Assembly: GCA_947449875.1 (NCBI GenBank)
Contig: CANFSY010000005.1
Span: 1-58,125 of the forward strand
Source of the DNA: Paracoccaceae bacterium
GTDB lineage: Bacteria; Pseudomonadota; Alphaproteobacteria; Rhodobacterales; Rhodobacteraceae
Direction: 5' to 3'
DNA: 58,125 nt
The notes under the pieces are model-generated. The model had not been told where the DNA came from. It saw only the letters and a list, made by a program, of their open reading frames with translations, and searched no databases. Shown one piece after another: positions 1 through 9,101 of this stretch (positions are counted from its first letter, which is position 1; each line of letters begins with the position of its first letter). Made by a program: the position numbers and the translations under genes.

Positions 1-428
1 ACGTCTTCGGGCACCTTGAAGTAGTAATGCTTGGAGCCGCCGCCCGATCCGGTGTTAACGATCAGGCCAGCGCCAGCCACCTCCGGCACAACGCCCAGAA
101 GCTTTGCAAAGCTGGCCACGCCACCACTGCGGGCATCCACATCCACGACGAGGATGCCACGCAGGGCGATGCCGTAGCCCGTCCTAAACTGCTTCATCAG
201 TTCCATAGTCTCAAGCTGCTCTTCGCTCCAGTGTGGCGTGTGCTGCCAGTTGGAAACGCGAGGATGCTTGAACAGTGACTTCTCAGGGCAGTGGGGGTTT
301 CCGCATTCGCATTTCCCGTCCTTGTCGCGGCCATATAGCCCAAAGACGCGAAATCCCGCCTCCCAGAAAATGCGGTAAAGTGCAGGCGAGGTAGTGTTTT
401 CGTTAGGTATCGAAGAAGAGTTTGCCAT
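1..428 (-). CDS. Bifunctional DNA primase/polymerase (prim-pol) N-terminal domain, truncated by the window edge
   Basis: My translation of the minus strand from ATG at 428: MANSSSIPNENTTSPALYRIFWEAGFRVFGLYGRDKDGKCECGNPHCPEKSLFKHPRVSNWQ...GYGIALRGILVVDVDARSGGVASF...NTGSGGGSKHYYFKVPEDV. It has the prim-pol hallmarks: CxC..C segment, KHPR, VVDVD-RxGG, TGSGG-H-YF. Missing from the ORF track because it is open at the left edge. Confidence 0.85.
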   Translation of the reverse strand, partial: MANSSSIPNENTTSPALYRIFWEAGFRVFGLYGRDKDGKCECGNPHCPEKSLFKHPRVSNWQHTPHWSEEQLETMELMKQFRTGYGIALRGILVVDVDARSGGVASFAKLLGVVPEVAGAGLIVNTGSGGGSKHYYFKVPED

Positions 429-565
429 AATGGCCTTTCTTTCTGTTTGAAGGCCGAGCAGAAATTTGGTAGTTTTCGTCACCACCACGTTGCTACCATG
501 CCCCTGCCCGAGCGATTGGGTGGGGGGGGGTACTTTTTGGTGGCGGTGCGTGCTGCCTTGGCCTG

Positions 566-730
566 CTAGACAAAGGCCAAGATTTCAGATTTCGGCCACC
601 GGCTGAAGCCACCCAGCTTGACGGCTGGGGGCAGGATGCCTTTAGCAACCCAAAGGTGCCAAGTCGGGATCGAAACGTCCAGCAAGGCAGCACCCTCGCG
701 GACGTTGAGAAGTGGGTCGAGAATACTCAT
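566..730 (-). CDS. AlpA-like small helix-turn-helix (excisionase/regulator) protein, 54 aa
   Basis: Minus-strand ATG at 730: MSILDPLLNVREGAALLDVSIPTWHLWVAKGILPPAVKLGGFSRWPKSEILAFV*. MerR/AlpA-like wHTH pattern (L-x-x-x-E-x-A-x-L-L-x-V-S...LPPxVKLGGxxRWxxSEI). Below the size cutoff of the ORF track. Confidence 0.7.
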   Translation of the reverse strand: MSILDPLLNVREGAALLDVSIPTWHLWVAKGILPPAVKLGGFSRWPKSEILAFV

Positions 731-823
731 GATGCAACCTTGCCTCGTTTGGGACAGGTTGATCTTTAGGCTTTGAGAATTCCGCAGTCGAAATGACAGA
801 AATGTTAAAATGCATTTCGCCGT

Positions 824-1507
824 TTAATTCATTCCGGCCAATGCCTTTTGAACTGTTCTTGTGTCACAACTCAGACCGGACGCGTTGATTGCATCAGTGA
901 CGGTAACCCACTGCGCCTTGCCCCTGCCATTGGGGTACAACGCGAGGTAGCGTTTTCTAATCGGTTCTTGTTTTGACCGACGGCCTTTTTTTGCGCGGGT
1001 TGCGGGGGCATCGAAAAGCAGCACTTCCAACAATTGGTTTGCCGTCGGCTTCCAACAGACTGGCCAGCCGTGCCAAGCTTCAAGCAAATTATTGAGGTCC
1101 GGCCGGTCACTGTCTGGCGGACTGTGGTGAACATCTACCGTGAAGGTTTCAGGCCGGATCGCGTAGAACACATCCCCATTCCGTCTGGCAAGTTTACTCC
1201 GCGCGATTGGATCATCGGGGAACTCTTCTTCGGGACCAATCCAGAAGTTTTGGGCATAGCAGTCAAGTTTCAGGGCATTGCCCTCGGGAGATGTTACAAA
1301 CAATTGGCCTGCGGTGCGCTTGACGAAGCGACCCCAAAGCCATTCGCGGTAGGCTTCCCATCGCGTCGCTTCCGGTTCTGTCATGGCTTGGGTGAGTTTT
1401 GGCCCTTCAATCCTTGGCTGCTTGTGCGACCATTGCAATGCGATGTCGCCCACCATGCGGTAAGTGTCGGATAAAGTTCGAAATCCGTCGGGACAAAACA
1501 TCTTCAC
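824..1507 (-). CDS. Hypothetical protein of the mobile element
   Basis: 227 aa ORF; its start overlaps the integrase stop (1504-1507), consistent with one operon. No family recognised. Confidence 0.6.
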   Translation of the reverse strand: MKMFCPDGFRTLSDTYRMVGDIALQWSHKQPRIEGPKLTQAMTEPEATRWEAYREWLWGRFVKRTAGQLFVTSPEGNALKLDCYAQNFWIGPEEEFPDDPIARSKLARRNGDVFYAIRPETFTVDVHHSPPDSDRPDLNNLLEAWHGWPVCWKPTANQLLEVLLFDAPATRAKKGRRSKQEPIRKRYLALYPNGRGKAQWVTVTDAINASGLSCDTRTVQKALAGMN

Positions 1508-2724
1508 GCCTCCCGAACCAATTGGACCACGGAGCTATTCTTACCGGTCACATGCTTAGCCCAGCGCCCCATAAGTACTCGTCTTTGTTCGAGAAAGTCC
1601 GTGCGGCGGTAGGCCCTTTCCACGGTGCCACCAACAACATGTGACAGGCAGCTTTCTGCAACCTCGTGGGGAGTGTCTGTCGTCTCAGCTATCCAGTTGC
1701 GCAAGCTTGTGCGAAAGCCATGTGGGCGTGCCTCCATGTTCATTCGTTCCATCAGGCGGCTCATTGTCATGTCGCTGATCACGCCCTTGCGCACGCTGGG
1801 AAAAAGAAAGCCATCACGTGCAAGTGGTTTTGCCTGTTCTATCACCTCAAGCGCTTCAGCACACAACGGGACGCGAAAATCTGGGGTAGCATCGCGTGGA
1901 CCCTTCATCTTTTCACCGTCGATGGTCCAAACGTCGCCGTTGATCTGGTCAAGATGCAGGAAGCGTAGCGGTGCAGACCGCACCCCAGTTAAAATCAGCA
2001 GCCTGAGGGCTAGATGGGTGATCGAACCGTCGCCTAGAACGTCATAGAAGGCGGGGACTTCCTGCCACGGTAGGGACGGTACGTTCTCTGGCTTGTGGCG
2101 TTGCTTGCCCAACAGTGCACGGGCCTTTTCAGCCGCTTGCAGGTCTACGTCGAGGCCCAGTGCGGCTGCATGCTTCATGCAGATCGCCAAACGGTTAAGT
2201 GCCTTCTTTGCTGTTTCGGCCTTGGTGTGCCAGATTGGGGTAAGTGTGTCGCGAATGTCGGTTTGGTCGATCTCGGCCACCGGCATCCGACCCAGTTTCG
2301 GCAAGATGTAAAGGCGGATCGGGGAAAACCAGCGCCCAGCCTCTCCATCACCCTTTAACTGGGCCTTGCGGCTTTCAAAGGCGTCGGCAGCAACGTCCTT
2401 CAGAAGGTGGAGGTTGCGCAAGGCTTCGCGGCGTTCCTTTTCTCGCTGTTTGATCGGGTCGACCTCTGATGCGGCAATGCTGCGCCACTTGGCAGCTAAG
2501 CTACGGGCATCCTTCAAGGACACGTCCTGAACAGACCCAAGGCCCATTTCCCGTCGCCGCCCGTGAATGGTGATCCGCAGCATCCACTGTCCACCACCAT
2601 CTGCGCGCTTTATCAGCCACAGGCCGCCACCGTCGCAGTACTTGCCGGTGCCCGCGGCTTTGACTTCCAAGGCGGTCAACTTATTCAGCGAATGAGCAGC
2701 CATTCTATCCACCTCATTGTCCAC
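1504..2724 (-). CDS. Tyrosine-type site-specific integrase (P4-like, DUF4102 N-terminus)
   Basis: 406 aa; N-terminal LTALEVKAAGTGKYCDGGGLWLIKRADGGGQWMLRITIHGRRREMGLGS is typical of DUF4102; C-terminus with LTGVRSAPLR, PHGFRTSLRNWIAE, LSHVVGGTVERAYRRTDFLEQRRVLMGRWA (catalytic R..HxxR..Y pattern). Confidence 0.93.
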   Translation of the reverse strand: MDNEVDRMAAHSLNKLTALEVKAAGTGKYCDGGGLWLIKRADGGGQWMLRITIHGRRREMGLGSVQDVSLKDARSLAAKWRSIAASEVDPIKQREKERREALRNLHLLKDVAADAFESRKAQLKGDGEAGRWFSPIRLYILPKLGRMPVAEIDQTDIRDTLTPIWHTKAETAKKALNRLAICMKHAAALGLDVDLQAAEKARALLGKQRHKPENVPSLPWQEVPAFYDVLGDGSITHLALRLLILTGVRSAPLRFLHLDQINGDVWTIDGEKMKGPRDATPDFRVPLCAEALEVIEQAKPLARDGFLFPSVRKGVISDMTMSRLMERMNMEARPHGFRTSLRNWIAETTDTPHEVAESCLSHVVGGTVERAYRRTDFLEQRRVLMGRWAKHVTGKNSSVVQLVREA

Positions 2725-2821
2725 CTTAGACAGTAAGCTTGGCTGAGACAGATTGAAAGTAAGAAAATGCTAATAACACAGGGAAATAGGCGCTATGAGC
2801 CTTAGCCGATGCTTTGTGAGT

Positions 2822-2885
2822 GTGCCCAATAGAACCTGATAGAGTTCCTATATGGTGCTTCTATGCCTCTTCTGGGCACCAATAT
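2822..2885 (+). other. Candidate attachment site with tRNA-3'-end-like sequence (TGCCTCTTCTGGGCACCA)
   Basis: Sequence ends in CTTCTGGGCACCA, resembling a tRNA acceptor/CCA end (tRNA-Phe-like); GTGCCCA (2822-2828) is complementary to TGGGCAC (2873-2879); ATATGGTGC (2850-2858) and GCACCAATAT (2876-2885) form an inverted repeat. Directly adjacent to the integrase gene. Confidence 0.45.
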
Positions 2886-2893
2886 CGCAAATA

Positions 2894-2927
2894 AGCCGTG
2901 CAATCCGAAGGGTTTGCGCGGCTTTTT
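2894..2927 (+). terminator. Rho-independent terminator (possibly bidirectional)
   Basis: AGCCGTGCAATCC-GAAG-GGTTTGCGCGGCT followed by TTTTT; lies just downstream of the tRNA-like 3' end and also just after the radC stop on the minus strand. Confidence 0.7.
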
Positions 2928-2946
2928 CGTCTGGCTGTGCTGTGGC

Positions 2947-3714
2947 CTAAAGATACCCCTGCGCCTTAAAGGACACTTGCTGCGATTTGCCGATGATCAG
3001 GTGGTCATGCAGCACGATCCCCAGCGCGTTGGCTGCATCTTGCACCTGAAGCGTCATGGAAATATCCGCCTGCGAGGGTGTCGGGTCCCCAGACGGATGA
3101 TTGTGCACCAAGATCACCGCCGAGGCGTTAAGTTCCAGCGCGCGTTTGACCACCTCGCGCGGGTAGACCGGCACGTGATCTACCGTGCCTTCGGCTTGCG
3201 CCTCGTCAGCGATCAGGGTGTTCTTGCGGTCTAGGAACAAAATGCGAAATTGCTCGGTTTCGCGGTGGGCCATGACGGTTTGGCAATAGTCAAGCAGCGC
3301 GCTCCACGAGGTGAGAACGGGTCGGTTCAGCACCCTGCCCCGCATCAAGCGGCCGGCGGCCGCCTCGACGATTTTAAGCTCTTGGATGACGGCCTCGCCC
3401 ACGCCTTTGACCATGGTCAGCCGTTGCGGGCTGGCAGAGATGACGTGGTTAAAGTCGCCGAACGTGTCCAGCAGCAGATGCGCCAAGGGTTTGACATCTT
3501 GGCGCGGGATGGCGCGGAACAGCAGCAGTTCCAGCAGTTCGTAATCTGGCAAGGCTGCGGCACCGCCCGCCATAAAGCGGTCGCGCAGGCGTTTGCGGTG
3601 GTCGGTGATGTAAGAGGGCAGCTTTGCGGGCAAAACTGCGGCAAACGCTTCATCCTCTGCCCTTTTGGGGGACAGGAGGGGGAGGGCTTGTTCGTGAAAT
3701 CCGTTGGGTGCCAT
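2947..3714 (-). CDS. radC: RadC family protein (JAB/MPN domain)
   Basis: DYELLELLLFRAIPRQDVKPLAHLLLDTFGDF...VKGVGEAVIQELK...LFLDRKNTLIADE...ALELNASAVILVHNHPSGDPTPSQADISMT. ORF extends to 3840; M at 3714 is a more plausible start. Confidence 0.93.
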   Translation of the reverse strand: MAPNGFHEQALPLLSPKRAEDEAFAAVLPAKLPSYITDHRKRLRDRFMAGGAAALPDYELLELLLFRAIPRQDVKPLAHLLLDTFGDFNHVISASPQRLTMVKGVGEAVIQELKIVEAAAGRLMRGRVLNRPVLTSWSALLDYCQTVMAHRETEQFRILFLDRKNTLIADEAQAEGTVDHVPVYPREVVKRALELNASAVILVHNHPSGDPTPSQADISMTLQVQDAANALGIVLHDHLIIGKSQQVSFKAQGYL

Positions 3715-3762
3715 GCGGGCAATCTGGCACGGTCTTGGTGAAAAAAGCGTTAAGGGACGTAC

Positions 3763-3794
3763 AAAAAACGCCGCAGCCCTGTCGGGTGCGGCGT
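3763..3794 (-). terminator. Rho-independent terminator after dnaJ
   Basis: On the minus strand ACGCCGCACCC-gac-AGGGCTGCGGCGT followed by TTTTTT. Confidence 0.8.
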
Positions 3795-3818
3795 ATTTAG
3801 GCGGCAAAGGATGGCGGG

Positions 3819-4967
3819 TTAGTTTTTCATCCCATCCCAAAAGCCTTTGACCTTGGCAAAGAACGATGACCCTTCGGGATTGTTATCCGCCCCCAGCTTT
3901 TCGAACTCGGCCAGAAGTTCTTTCTGGCGTGACGACAGGTTGACCGGCGTTTCCACGGCCAGTTCGATCATCATATCGCCCGCCCCACCGCCCCGCAGCG
4001 CGGGCATGCCCTTGGCGCGCAGGCGCAACTGCTTGCCGGTTTGGGTGCCCGCTGGCACCTTGACCCGACTTTTGCCGCCGTCAATCGTGGGCACTTCGAC
4101 CTCGCCGCCCAAGGCGGCCGTGATCATCGACACGGGGACGCGGCAGAACAGGTTCACCCCGTCGCGCTGAAAGATCGGGTGGTCGCGGGTTTCGATGAAG
4201 ATGTACAAATCGCCCGTCGGCCCGCCGCGCATTCCGGCCTCGCCCTCGCCCGACAGGCGAATGCGGGTGCCGGTTTCAACGCCTGCCGGAATATTGACCG
4301 ACAAGGAGCGTTCTTTTTCGGTGCGACCCGCACCACCGCAGGCTTTGCAGGGGTTTTTGATCGTTTGGCCAGCGCCCGCACAGGTGGGGCAGGTGCGTTC
4401 GACCGTGAAGAACCCTTGCTGGGCGCGCACCTTGCCCATGCCCGAACAGGTCGGGCAGGTGACAGGTTCGGCACCGCCTTCTGCCCCCGTGCCGCTGCAA
4501 ACATCGCAGGCGACCGAGCTGGGCACGGTGATGGTTTTTTGAACGCCCTTAAAGCTTTCTTCCAGCGAGACGCGCAGGTTATAGCGCAGGTCAGACCCAC
4601 GCTGTGCCCGACTGCGCCGCCCGCCTTGGGCCCCTTGGCCGCCGCGGCCCATAAAGTCGCCAAACAGGTCTTCGAACACGTCCGAGAAGGACGCGCCGAA
4701 ATCGCCATTTCCGCCGCCGCCGCCACCCGGGCCGCGCCCGCCTTCAAAGGCCGCGTGACCATAGCGGTCATAGGCCGCCTTTTTGTCGGCGTCTTTTAGA
4801 ACATCGTAAGCCTCGTTGATTTCTTTGAACTGGGCTTCGGCGTTGGGATTGTCGGTGTTGCGGTCGGGGTGCAGTTCTTTGGCCTTGGTGCGGTAGGCTT
4901 TCTTCAGCTCTTCCGCCGAGGCGCCTTTGGTTGCCCCCAAGACTTCGTAATAATCGCGCTTTGCCAT
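3819..4967 (-). CDS. dnaJ: Chaperone protein DnaJ
   Basis: [37 protein letters not shown] (J domain), G-rich region, four CxxCxGxG zinc motifs. Confidence 0.98.
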   Translation of the reverse strand: MAKRDYYEVLGATKGASAEELKKAYRTKAKELHPDRNTDNPNAEAQFKEINEAYDVLKDADKKAAYDRYGHAAFEGGRGPGGGGGGNGDFGASFSDVFEDLFGDFMGRGGQGAQGGRRSRAQRGSDLRYNLRVSLEESFKGVQKTITVPSSVACDVCSGTGAEGGAEPVTCPTCSGMGKVRAQQGFFTVERTCPTCAGAGQTIKNPCKACGGAGRTEKERSLSVNIPAGVETGTRIRLSGEGEAGMRGGPTGDLYIFIETRDHPIFQRDGVNLFCRVPVSMITAALGGEVEVPTIDGGKSRVKVPAGTQTGKQLRLRAKGMPALRGGGAGDMMIELAVETPVNLSSRQKELLAEFEKLGADNNPEGSSFFAKVKGFWDGMKN

Positions 4968-5039
4968 GGCAGGACCTTTGTATCAAGAATGCGTTTGGGC
5001 GACCCCGTTGGGGGCCGCCCTTAGCCGGTTCTGCGCAGG

Positions 5040-6956
5040 TTACTTGCGCTTGTTGTCGCCGAGATCTTCGAAGTCGGCGTCAACGATGTCGTCATCCACA
5101 TCGCGCGGGCCGCCTTCGTCGCTGTTGCCTTCCGAGGCTTCGGCCTGCGCCTTATAAATCGCCTCGCCCAGCTTCATCGCGGCATCGGTCAGGTTCTGGA
5201 TACCGCCTTTGATCTTGCCGGCGTCTTCGGTTTTGATCGTGTCTTCCAAGGCGTTCATCGCCAGTTCGATCATTTCGACGGTCGACGGATCGACCTTGTC
5301 GGAATGTTCGGACAGCGACTTCTTGGTCGAATGCAGCAGGCCTTCGGCTTGGTTCTTCGCCTCGACCAGCTCGCGGCGGGCCTTGTCGGCGTCGGCGTTG
5401 GCTTCAGCGTCTTTGACCATGCGTTCGATATCGGCATCCGACAACCCGCCCGAGGCTTGGATCGTGATCGCCTGTTCCTTGCCAGTGCCTTTATCCTTGG
5501 CCTTGACCGTCACGATACCGTTGGCGTCGATGTCAAAGGTGACTTCGATCTGGGGCATACCGCGCGGGGCGGGGGGGATGTTTTCCAGATTGAACTGGCC
5601 CAGCATTTTGTTATCGGCGGCCATTTCCCGCTCGCCTTGGAAGCAGCGCAGGGTCACGGCGTTTTGGTTGTCTTCGGCGGTCGAGAAGATCTGGCTTTTC
5701 TTGGTCGGGATCGTGGTGTTGCGATCGATCAAGCGGGTAAAGACACCGCCCAAGGTTTCGATGCCCAAAGACAGCGGCGTCACGTCCAGCAGAACCACGT
5801 CTTTCACGTCACCCTGCAGCACGCCCGCTTGAATGGCGGCACCGGCGGCCACGACTTCGTCGGGGTTCACGCCCTTGTGGGGCTCTTTGCCGAAGAATTT
5901 GGTCACTTCTTCGATCACGCGCGGCATGCGCGTCATACCGCCGACCAGAACCACTTCGTCGATGTCGCCGATGCTGACGCCCGCATCTTTCAACGCCGCT
6001 TGGCACGGCTTGATCGAGCGTTTGATCAGATCGTCACACAGGCTTTCCAGCTTGGCGCGGGTCAGCTTGACCACCAAGTGCAAGGGCTGGCCCGAGTTGC
6101 GGTCCATGCTGATAAAGGGCTGGTTGATTTCGGTCTGCGACGACGACGACAGTTCGATCTTGGCCTTTTCTGCCGCCTCTTTCAGGCGTTGCAGGGCCAT
6201 CTTGTCCAAGGTCAGGTCAACGCCGTGCTCTTTCTTGAACTCGTCTGCCAAGAAATTCACGATGCGCATGTCGAAGTCTTCGCCACCCAAGAAGGTGTCA
6301 CCGTTGGTCGACTTTACTTCAAACAGGCCGTCGTCGATTTCCAGAATGGTGATGTCAAACGTCCCGCCGCCAAGGTCATAGACCGCGATGGTTTTGGTTT
6401 CTTTTTTGTCCAGACCGTAGGCCAAGGCGGCAGCGGTCGGCTCGTTGATGATGCGCAGCACTTCAAGGCCCGCGATTTTGCCGGCGTCTTTGGTGGCTTG
6501 GCGTTGCGCGTCGTTGAAATAGGCGGGCACGGTGATGACGGCTTGGGTGACGGTTTCGCCCAAATAGGCCTCAGCCGTTTCTTTCATCTTTTGCAGGATG
6601 ATCGCCGAGACTTGGCTGGGCGAGAACTTTTCGCCGCGCGCTTCCACCCACGCATCGCCGTCGCTGCCACCGGCGCTGACAACTTTATAGGGCAGGTTTT
6701 TCAGATCTTTTGCCAGCATCGAATCATTCGCCTTGCGGCCAATCAGGCGCTTGACGGCGAAGATGGTGTTAGAGGCGTTGGTGACCGCTTGGCGCTTGGC
6801 GGCTTGGCCAACCAGACGCTCGTTCTCGGTAAAGGCGACGATCGACGGTGTGGTGCGCGCGCCTTCGGAATTTTCAATGATACGGGGTTGGCTGCCATCC
6901 ATGATGGCGACGCAAGAGTTGGTGGTTCCCAGGTCGATGCCGATGATCTTGGCCAT
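5040..6956 (-). CDS. dnaK: Chaperone protein DnaK (Hsp70)
   Basis: [21 protein letters not shown]...; full-length 638 aa Hsp70 with conserved motifs. Confidence 0.99.
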   Translation of the reverse strand: MAKIIGIDLGTTNSCVAIMDGSQPRIIENSEGARTTPSIVAFTENERLVGQAAKRQAVTNASNTIFAVKRLIGRKANDSMLAKDLKNLPYKVVSAGGSDGDAWVEARGEKFSPSQVSAIILQKMKETAEAYLGETVTQAVITVPAYFNDAQRQATKDAGKIAGLEVLRIINEPTAAALAYGLDKKETKTIAVYDLGGGTFDITILEIDDGLFEVKSTNGDTFLGGEDFDMRIVNFLADEFKKEHGVDLTLDKMALQRLKEAAEKAKIELSSSSQTEINQPFISMDRNSGQPLHLVVKLTRAKLESLCDDLIKRSIKPCQAALKDAGVSIGDIDEVVLVGGMTRMPRVIEEVTKFFGKEPHKGVNPDEVVAAGAAIQAGVLQGDVKDVVLLDVTPLSLGIETLGGVFTRLIDRNTTIPTKKSQIFSTAEDNQNAVTLRCFQGEREMAADNKMLGQFNLENIPPAPRGMPQIEVTFDIDANGIVTVKAKDKGTGKEQAITIQASGGLSDADIERMVKDAEANADADKARRELVEAKNQAEGLLHSTKKSLSEHSDKVDPSTVEMIELAMNALEDTIKTEDAGKIKGGIQNLTDAAMKLGEAIYKAQAEASEGNSDEGGPRDVDDDIVDADFEDLGDNKRK

Positions 6957-7073
6957 GACGTTCCCTTTTCTTAGGCGAAGTTATGAAGCGGACCCCATCA
7001 GGCATCCAGCCTCGTTCCCAAACTGAACCGTCAGACGGTGCATTTGCGCACACCCCCTTTCGGCTTCGATGGG

Positions 7074-7103
7074 TATATAAGGAGGGGTCGCGGGTGCTGC
7101 AAG
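7074..7103 (-). promoter_or_regulatory. Sigma-32 (RpoH)-type heat-shock promoter for dnaKJ
   Basis: Minus strand CTTG-N18-CTTATATA (CTTGCAGCACCCGCGACCCCTCCTTATATA), matching the alphaproteobacterial RpoH pattern CTTG-N17/18-CYTATnT. Confidence 0.75.
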
Positions 7104-7336
7104 CGCCGCTTGCCCAAGAAATTCGCCTGAATTTGCTCGAATCCGCAGATTTCTTGTAAAGTCGCTGCCCCGATGGCGCTAGGGTGCCATCGTGGGCCCG
7201 TTTTCGTTGCATTTGAGGCAAATGCCCGGTTGATTGTGGGGTGATAACTTGCCGTTCGCCGTGACATTATAGATAAGGGCGCGTGCTGACAGACCTGTTA
7301 CAGCATCGGGGGCATCCCGATGGCAAAGGAGACTTG

Positions 7337-8131
7337 ATGGAGTTCGATCGTATGATCCCGGTGTTCCGCCGGCTTGCGCTAGAAGCAGGCGCGCGGATCT
7401 TGCAGGTCTACAACAGCCCCGATTTCGCGGTGAAATCCAAAAGCGATTCCAGCCCCGTGACAGAGGCTGACGAGGCGGCCGATGCGCTGATCTCGGCCGG
7501 ATTGCGGGCGGCCTTTCCCGATCTGGCGTTGATCACCGAAGAACAGGCGGCCAGCCACGCCCTGCGCGCGTCAACCTTTCTGATCGTCGATCCGTTGGAT
7601 GGCACCAAGGAATTTGTTCAACGGCGCGGCGATTTTACGGTGAACATCGCCTATGTCAAAGACGGCATCCCGCTGCGCGGGGTGGTTTACGCTCCGGCGC
7701 AGGATCGGCTGTTTTACACGCTGGCAGATGGCACCTCGGTCGAAGAGACCGGCGCTTTTGATCATGATGTGGTGGGCGATTTGCATCGGCTTGCCGTGGC
7801 CAAGCCTGACATGGCGGCGCTGCGGGTGGTGGCCTCAAAAAGCCACCGCGATGCGGCGACGGATGATTACATCGGCAAATATGCTGTGGCCGATATGAAA
7901 AGCGCGGGATCCAGCCTGAAGTTTTGCTTGCTGGCCACGGGCGAGGCGGATCTGTACCCCCGCCTTGGCCGCACGATGGAATGGGACACCGCCGCAGGCG
8001 ATGCCGTTTTGCGCGGCGCTGGCGGGCATGTGGTGCGCTTTGATGACCATAGCCCCTTGACCTATGGCAAGGCGGGCTGGGATAATCCGTTCTTCATCGC
8101 CTATGCGCCCGGAGTGGATTTGCAAAAATGA
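7337..8131 (+). CDS. cysQ: 3'(2'),5'-bisphosphate nucleotidase CysQ
   Basis: SPVTEADEAADALI, ITEE, IVDPLDGTKEFVQRRGDFTVNIAYV, WDTAAGDAVLRGAGG (inositol monophosphatase superfamily motifs). Start chosen at ATG 7337. Confidence 0.93.
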   Translation: MEFDRMIPVFRRLALEAGARILQVYNSPDFAVKSKSDSSPVTEADEAADALISAGLRAAFPDLALITEEQAASHALRASTFLIVDPLDGTKEFVQRRGDFTVNIAYVKDGIPLRGVVYAPAQDRLFYTLADGTSVEETGAFDHDVVGDLHRLAVAKPDMAALRVVASKSHRDAATDDYIGKYAVADMKSAGSSLKFCLLATGEADLYPRLGRTMEWDTAAGDAVLRGAGGHVVRFDDHSPLTYGKAGWDNPFFIAYAPGVDLQK

Positions 8132-8916
8132 CCGTCCTGATCGCCATTCCTGCGCGCTACGCCTCGACCCGATATCCGGGCAAGCCTTTGGTGGCATTGC
8201 GCGGGCCGGATGGCGAAAAGACCCTGATCCGGCGCAGCTGGGAAGCGGCGATGACGGTGCGCGGCGTGGACCGTGTGGTGGTGGCCACCGATGACGACCG
8301 TATCAAAGCACATGCCGAAGGATTCGGGGCCGAGGTGGTGATGACATCCTCTGCCGCGCAAAACGGCACCGAACGCTGTGCCGAGGTGGTGCAGCAGTTG
8401 TCCGGCTTTGATGTGGTGGTGAACCTGCAAGGCGATGCACCGCTGACGCCCGCGTGGTTTGTCGAAGAGCTGGTTGCAGGCCTGCTGGCCGACCCGCAGG
8501 CCGACATCGCAACGCCTGTGCTGCGCTGCGATGGCCGTGCGGTGGCAGGGTTTCTGGCCGACCGGCGGGCAGGCCGCGTGGGCGGAACTACGGCGGTCTT
8601 TGGCGCAGGTGGCCGCGCGCTGTACTTTTCCAAAGAGGTCATCCCCTACACCGGCAAAACCTACGGCGAGGCCGAGCCGACGCCCGTGTTTCACCATGTG
8701 GGCGTTTACGCCTATCGCCCCGCAGCCCTTGCAGCCTACCCCGCTTGGCCAACCGGTCCGCTAGAGCAGTTGGAAGGCCTCGAGCAGTTGCGCTTCTTGG
8801 AACAAGGGCGCAAAGTGTTGTGCGTTGAAGTGCAAGCCCGCGGGCGGCAGTTTTGGGAGTTGAACAACCCCTCGGATGTGCCCGTGATCGAGGCGATGAT
8901 GCACGAGATGGCCTAG
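8128..8916 (+). CDS. kdsB: 3-deoxy-manno-octulosonate cytidylyltransferase
   Basis: MTVLIAIPARYASTRYPGKPL...VVATDDDRI...VVNLQGDAPL; 4 bp overlap with cysQ. Confidence 0.92.
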   Translation: MTVLIAIPARYASTRYPGKPLVALRGPDGEKTLIRRSWEAAMTVRGVDRVVVATDDDRIKAHAEGFGAEVVMTSSAAQNGTERCAEVVQQLSGFDVVVNLQGDAPLTPAWFVEELVAGLLADPQADIATPVLRCDGRAVAGFLADRRAGRVGGTTAVFGAGGRALYFSKEVIPYTGKTYGEAEPTPVFHHVGVYAYRPAALAAYPAWPTGPLEQLEGLEQLRFLEQGRKVLCVEVQARGRQFWELNNPSDVPVIEAMMHEMA

Positions 8917-9101
8917 AGTTTTGCTGTAAGTCGCTGAATAAAGGGAATTGCTAAGATATCCGTCAGAATCGTCTAAAGAATGCATCAAAAGTCAAACTTG
9001 TTTTCAACATTTTCCATGATGCGAACCTCTTCATTTGGCACGTCTTGTGTTATGATGTGCATCGAAGGGTCAAGTGTCACAGTTAGGATTGGATAAGAAC
9101 C

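Larger units (their letters stand above)
1..2885. mobile_element. End of an integrated genetic element (integrase / unknown / AlpA / prim-pol), left part outside the window
   Basis: Four co-directional ORFs of mobile-element families, ending at a tRNA-3'-like sequence next to chromosomal radC. Confidence 0.75.

Noticed and set aside
522-530. G9 tract next to the AlpA-like gene
   Set aside because: Lies outside a supported ORF (between alpA and prim-pol); no evidence for a switching role.
4041-4799. 252 aa ORF antisense to dnaJ
   Set aside because: Fully inside dnaJ on the other strand; low-complexity shadow ORF.
5304-6974. 556 aa ORF on the plus strand antisense to dnaK
   Set aside because: Long antisense ORFs opposite dnaK are a known codon-bias artefact in GC-rich genomes; the composition (H/F/D/Q rich, no recognisable motif) is that of a shadow ORF.
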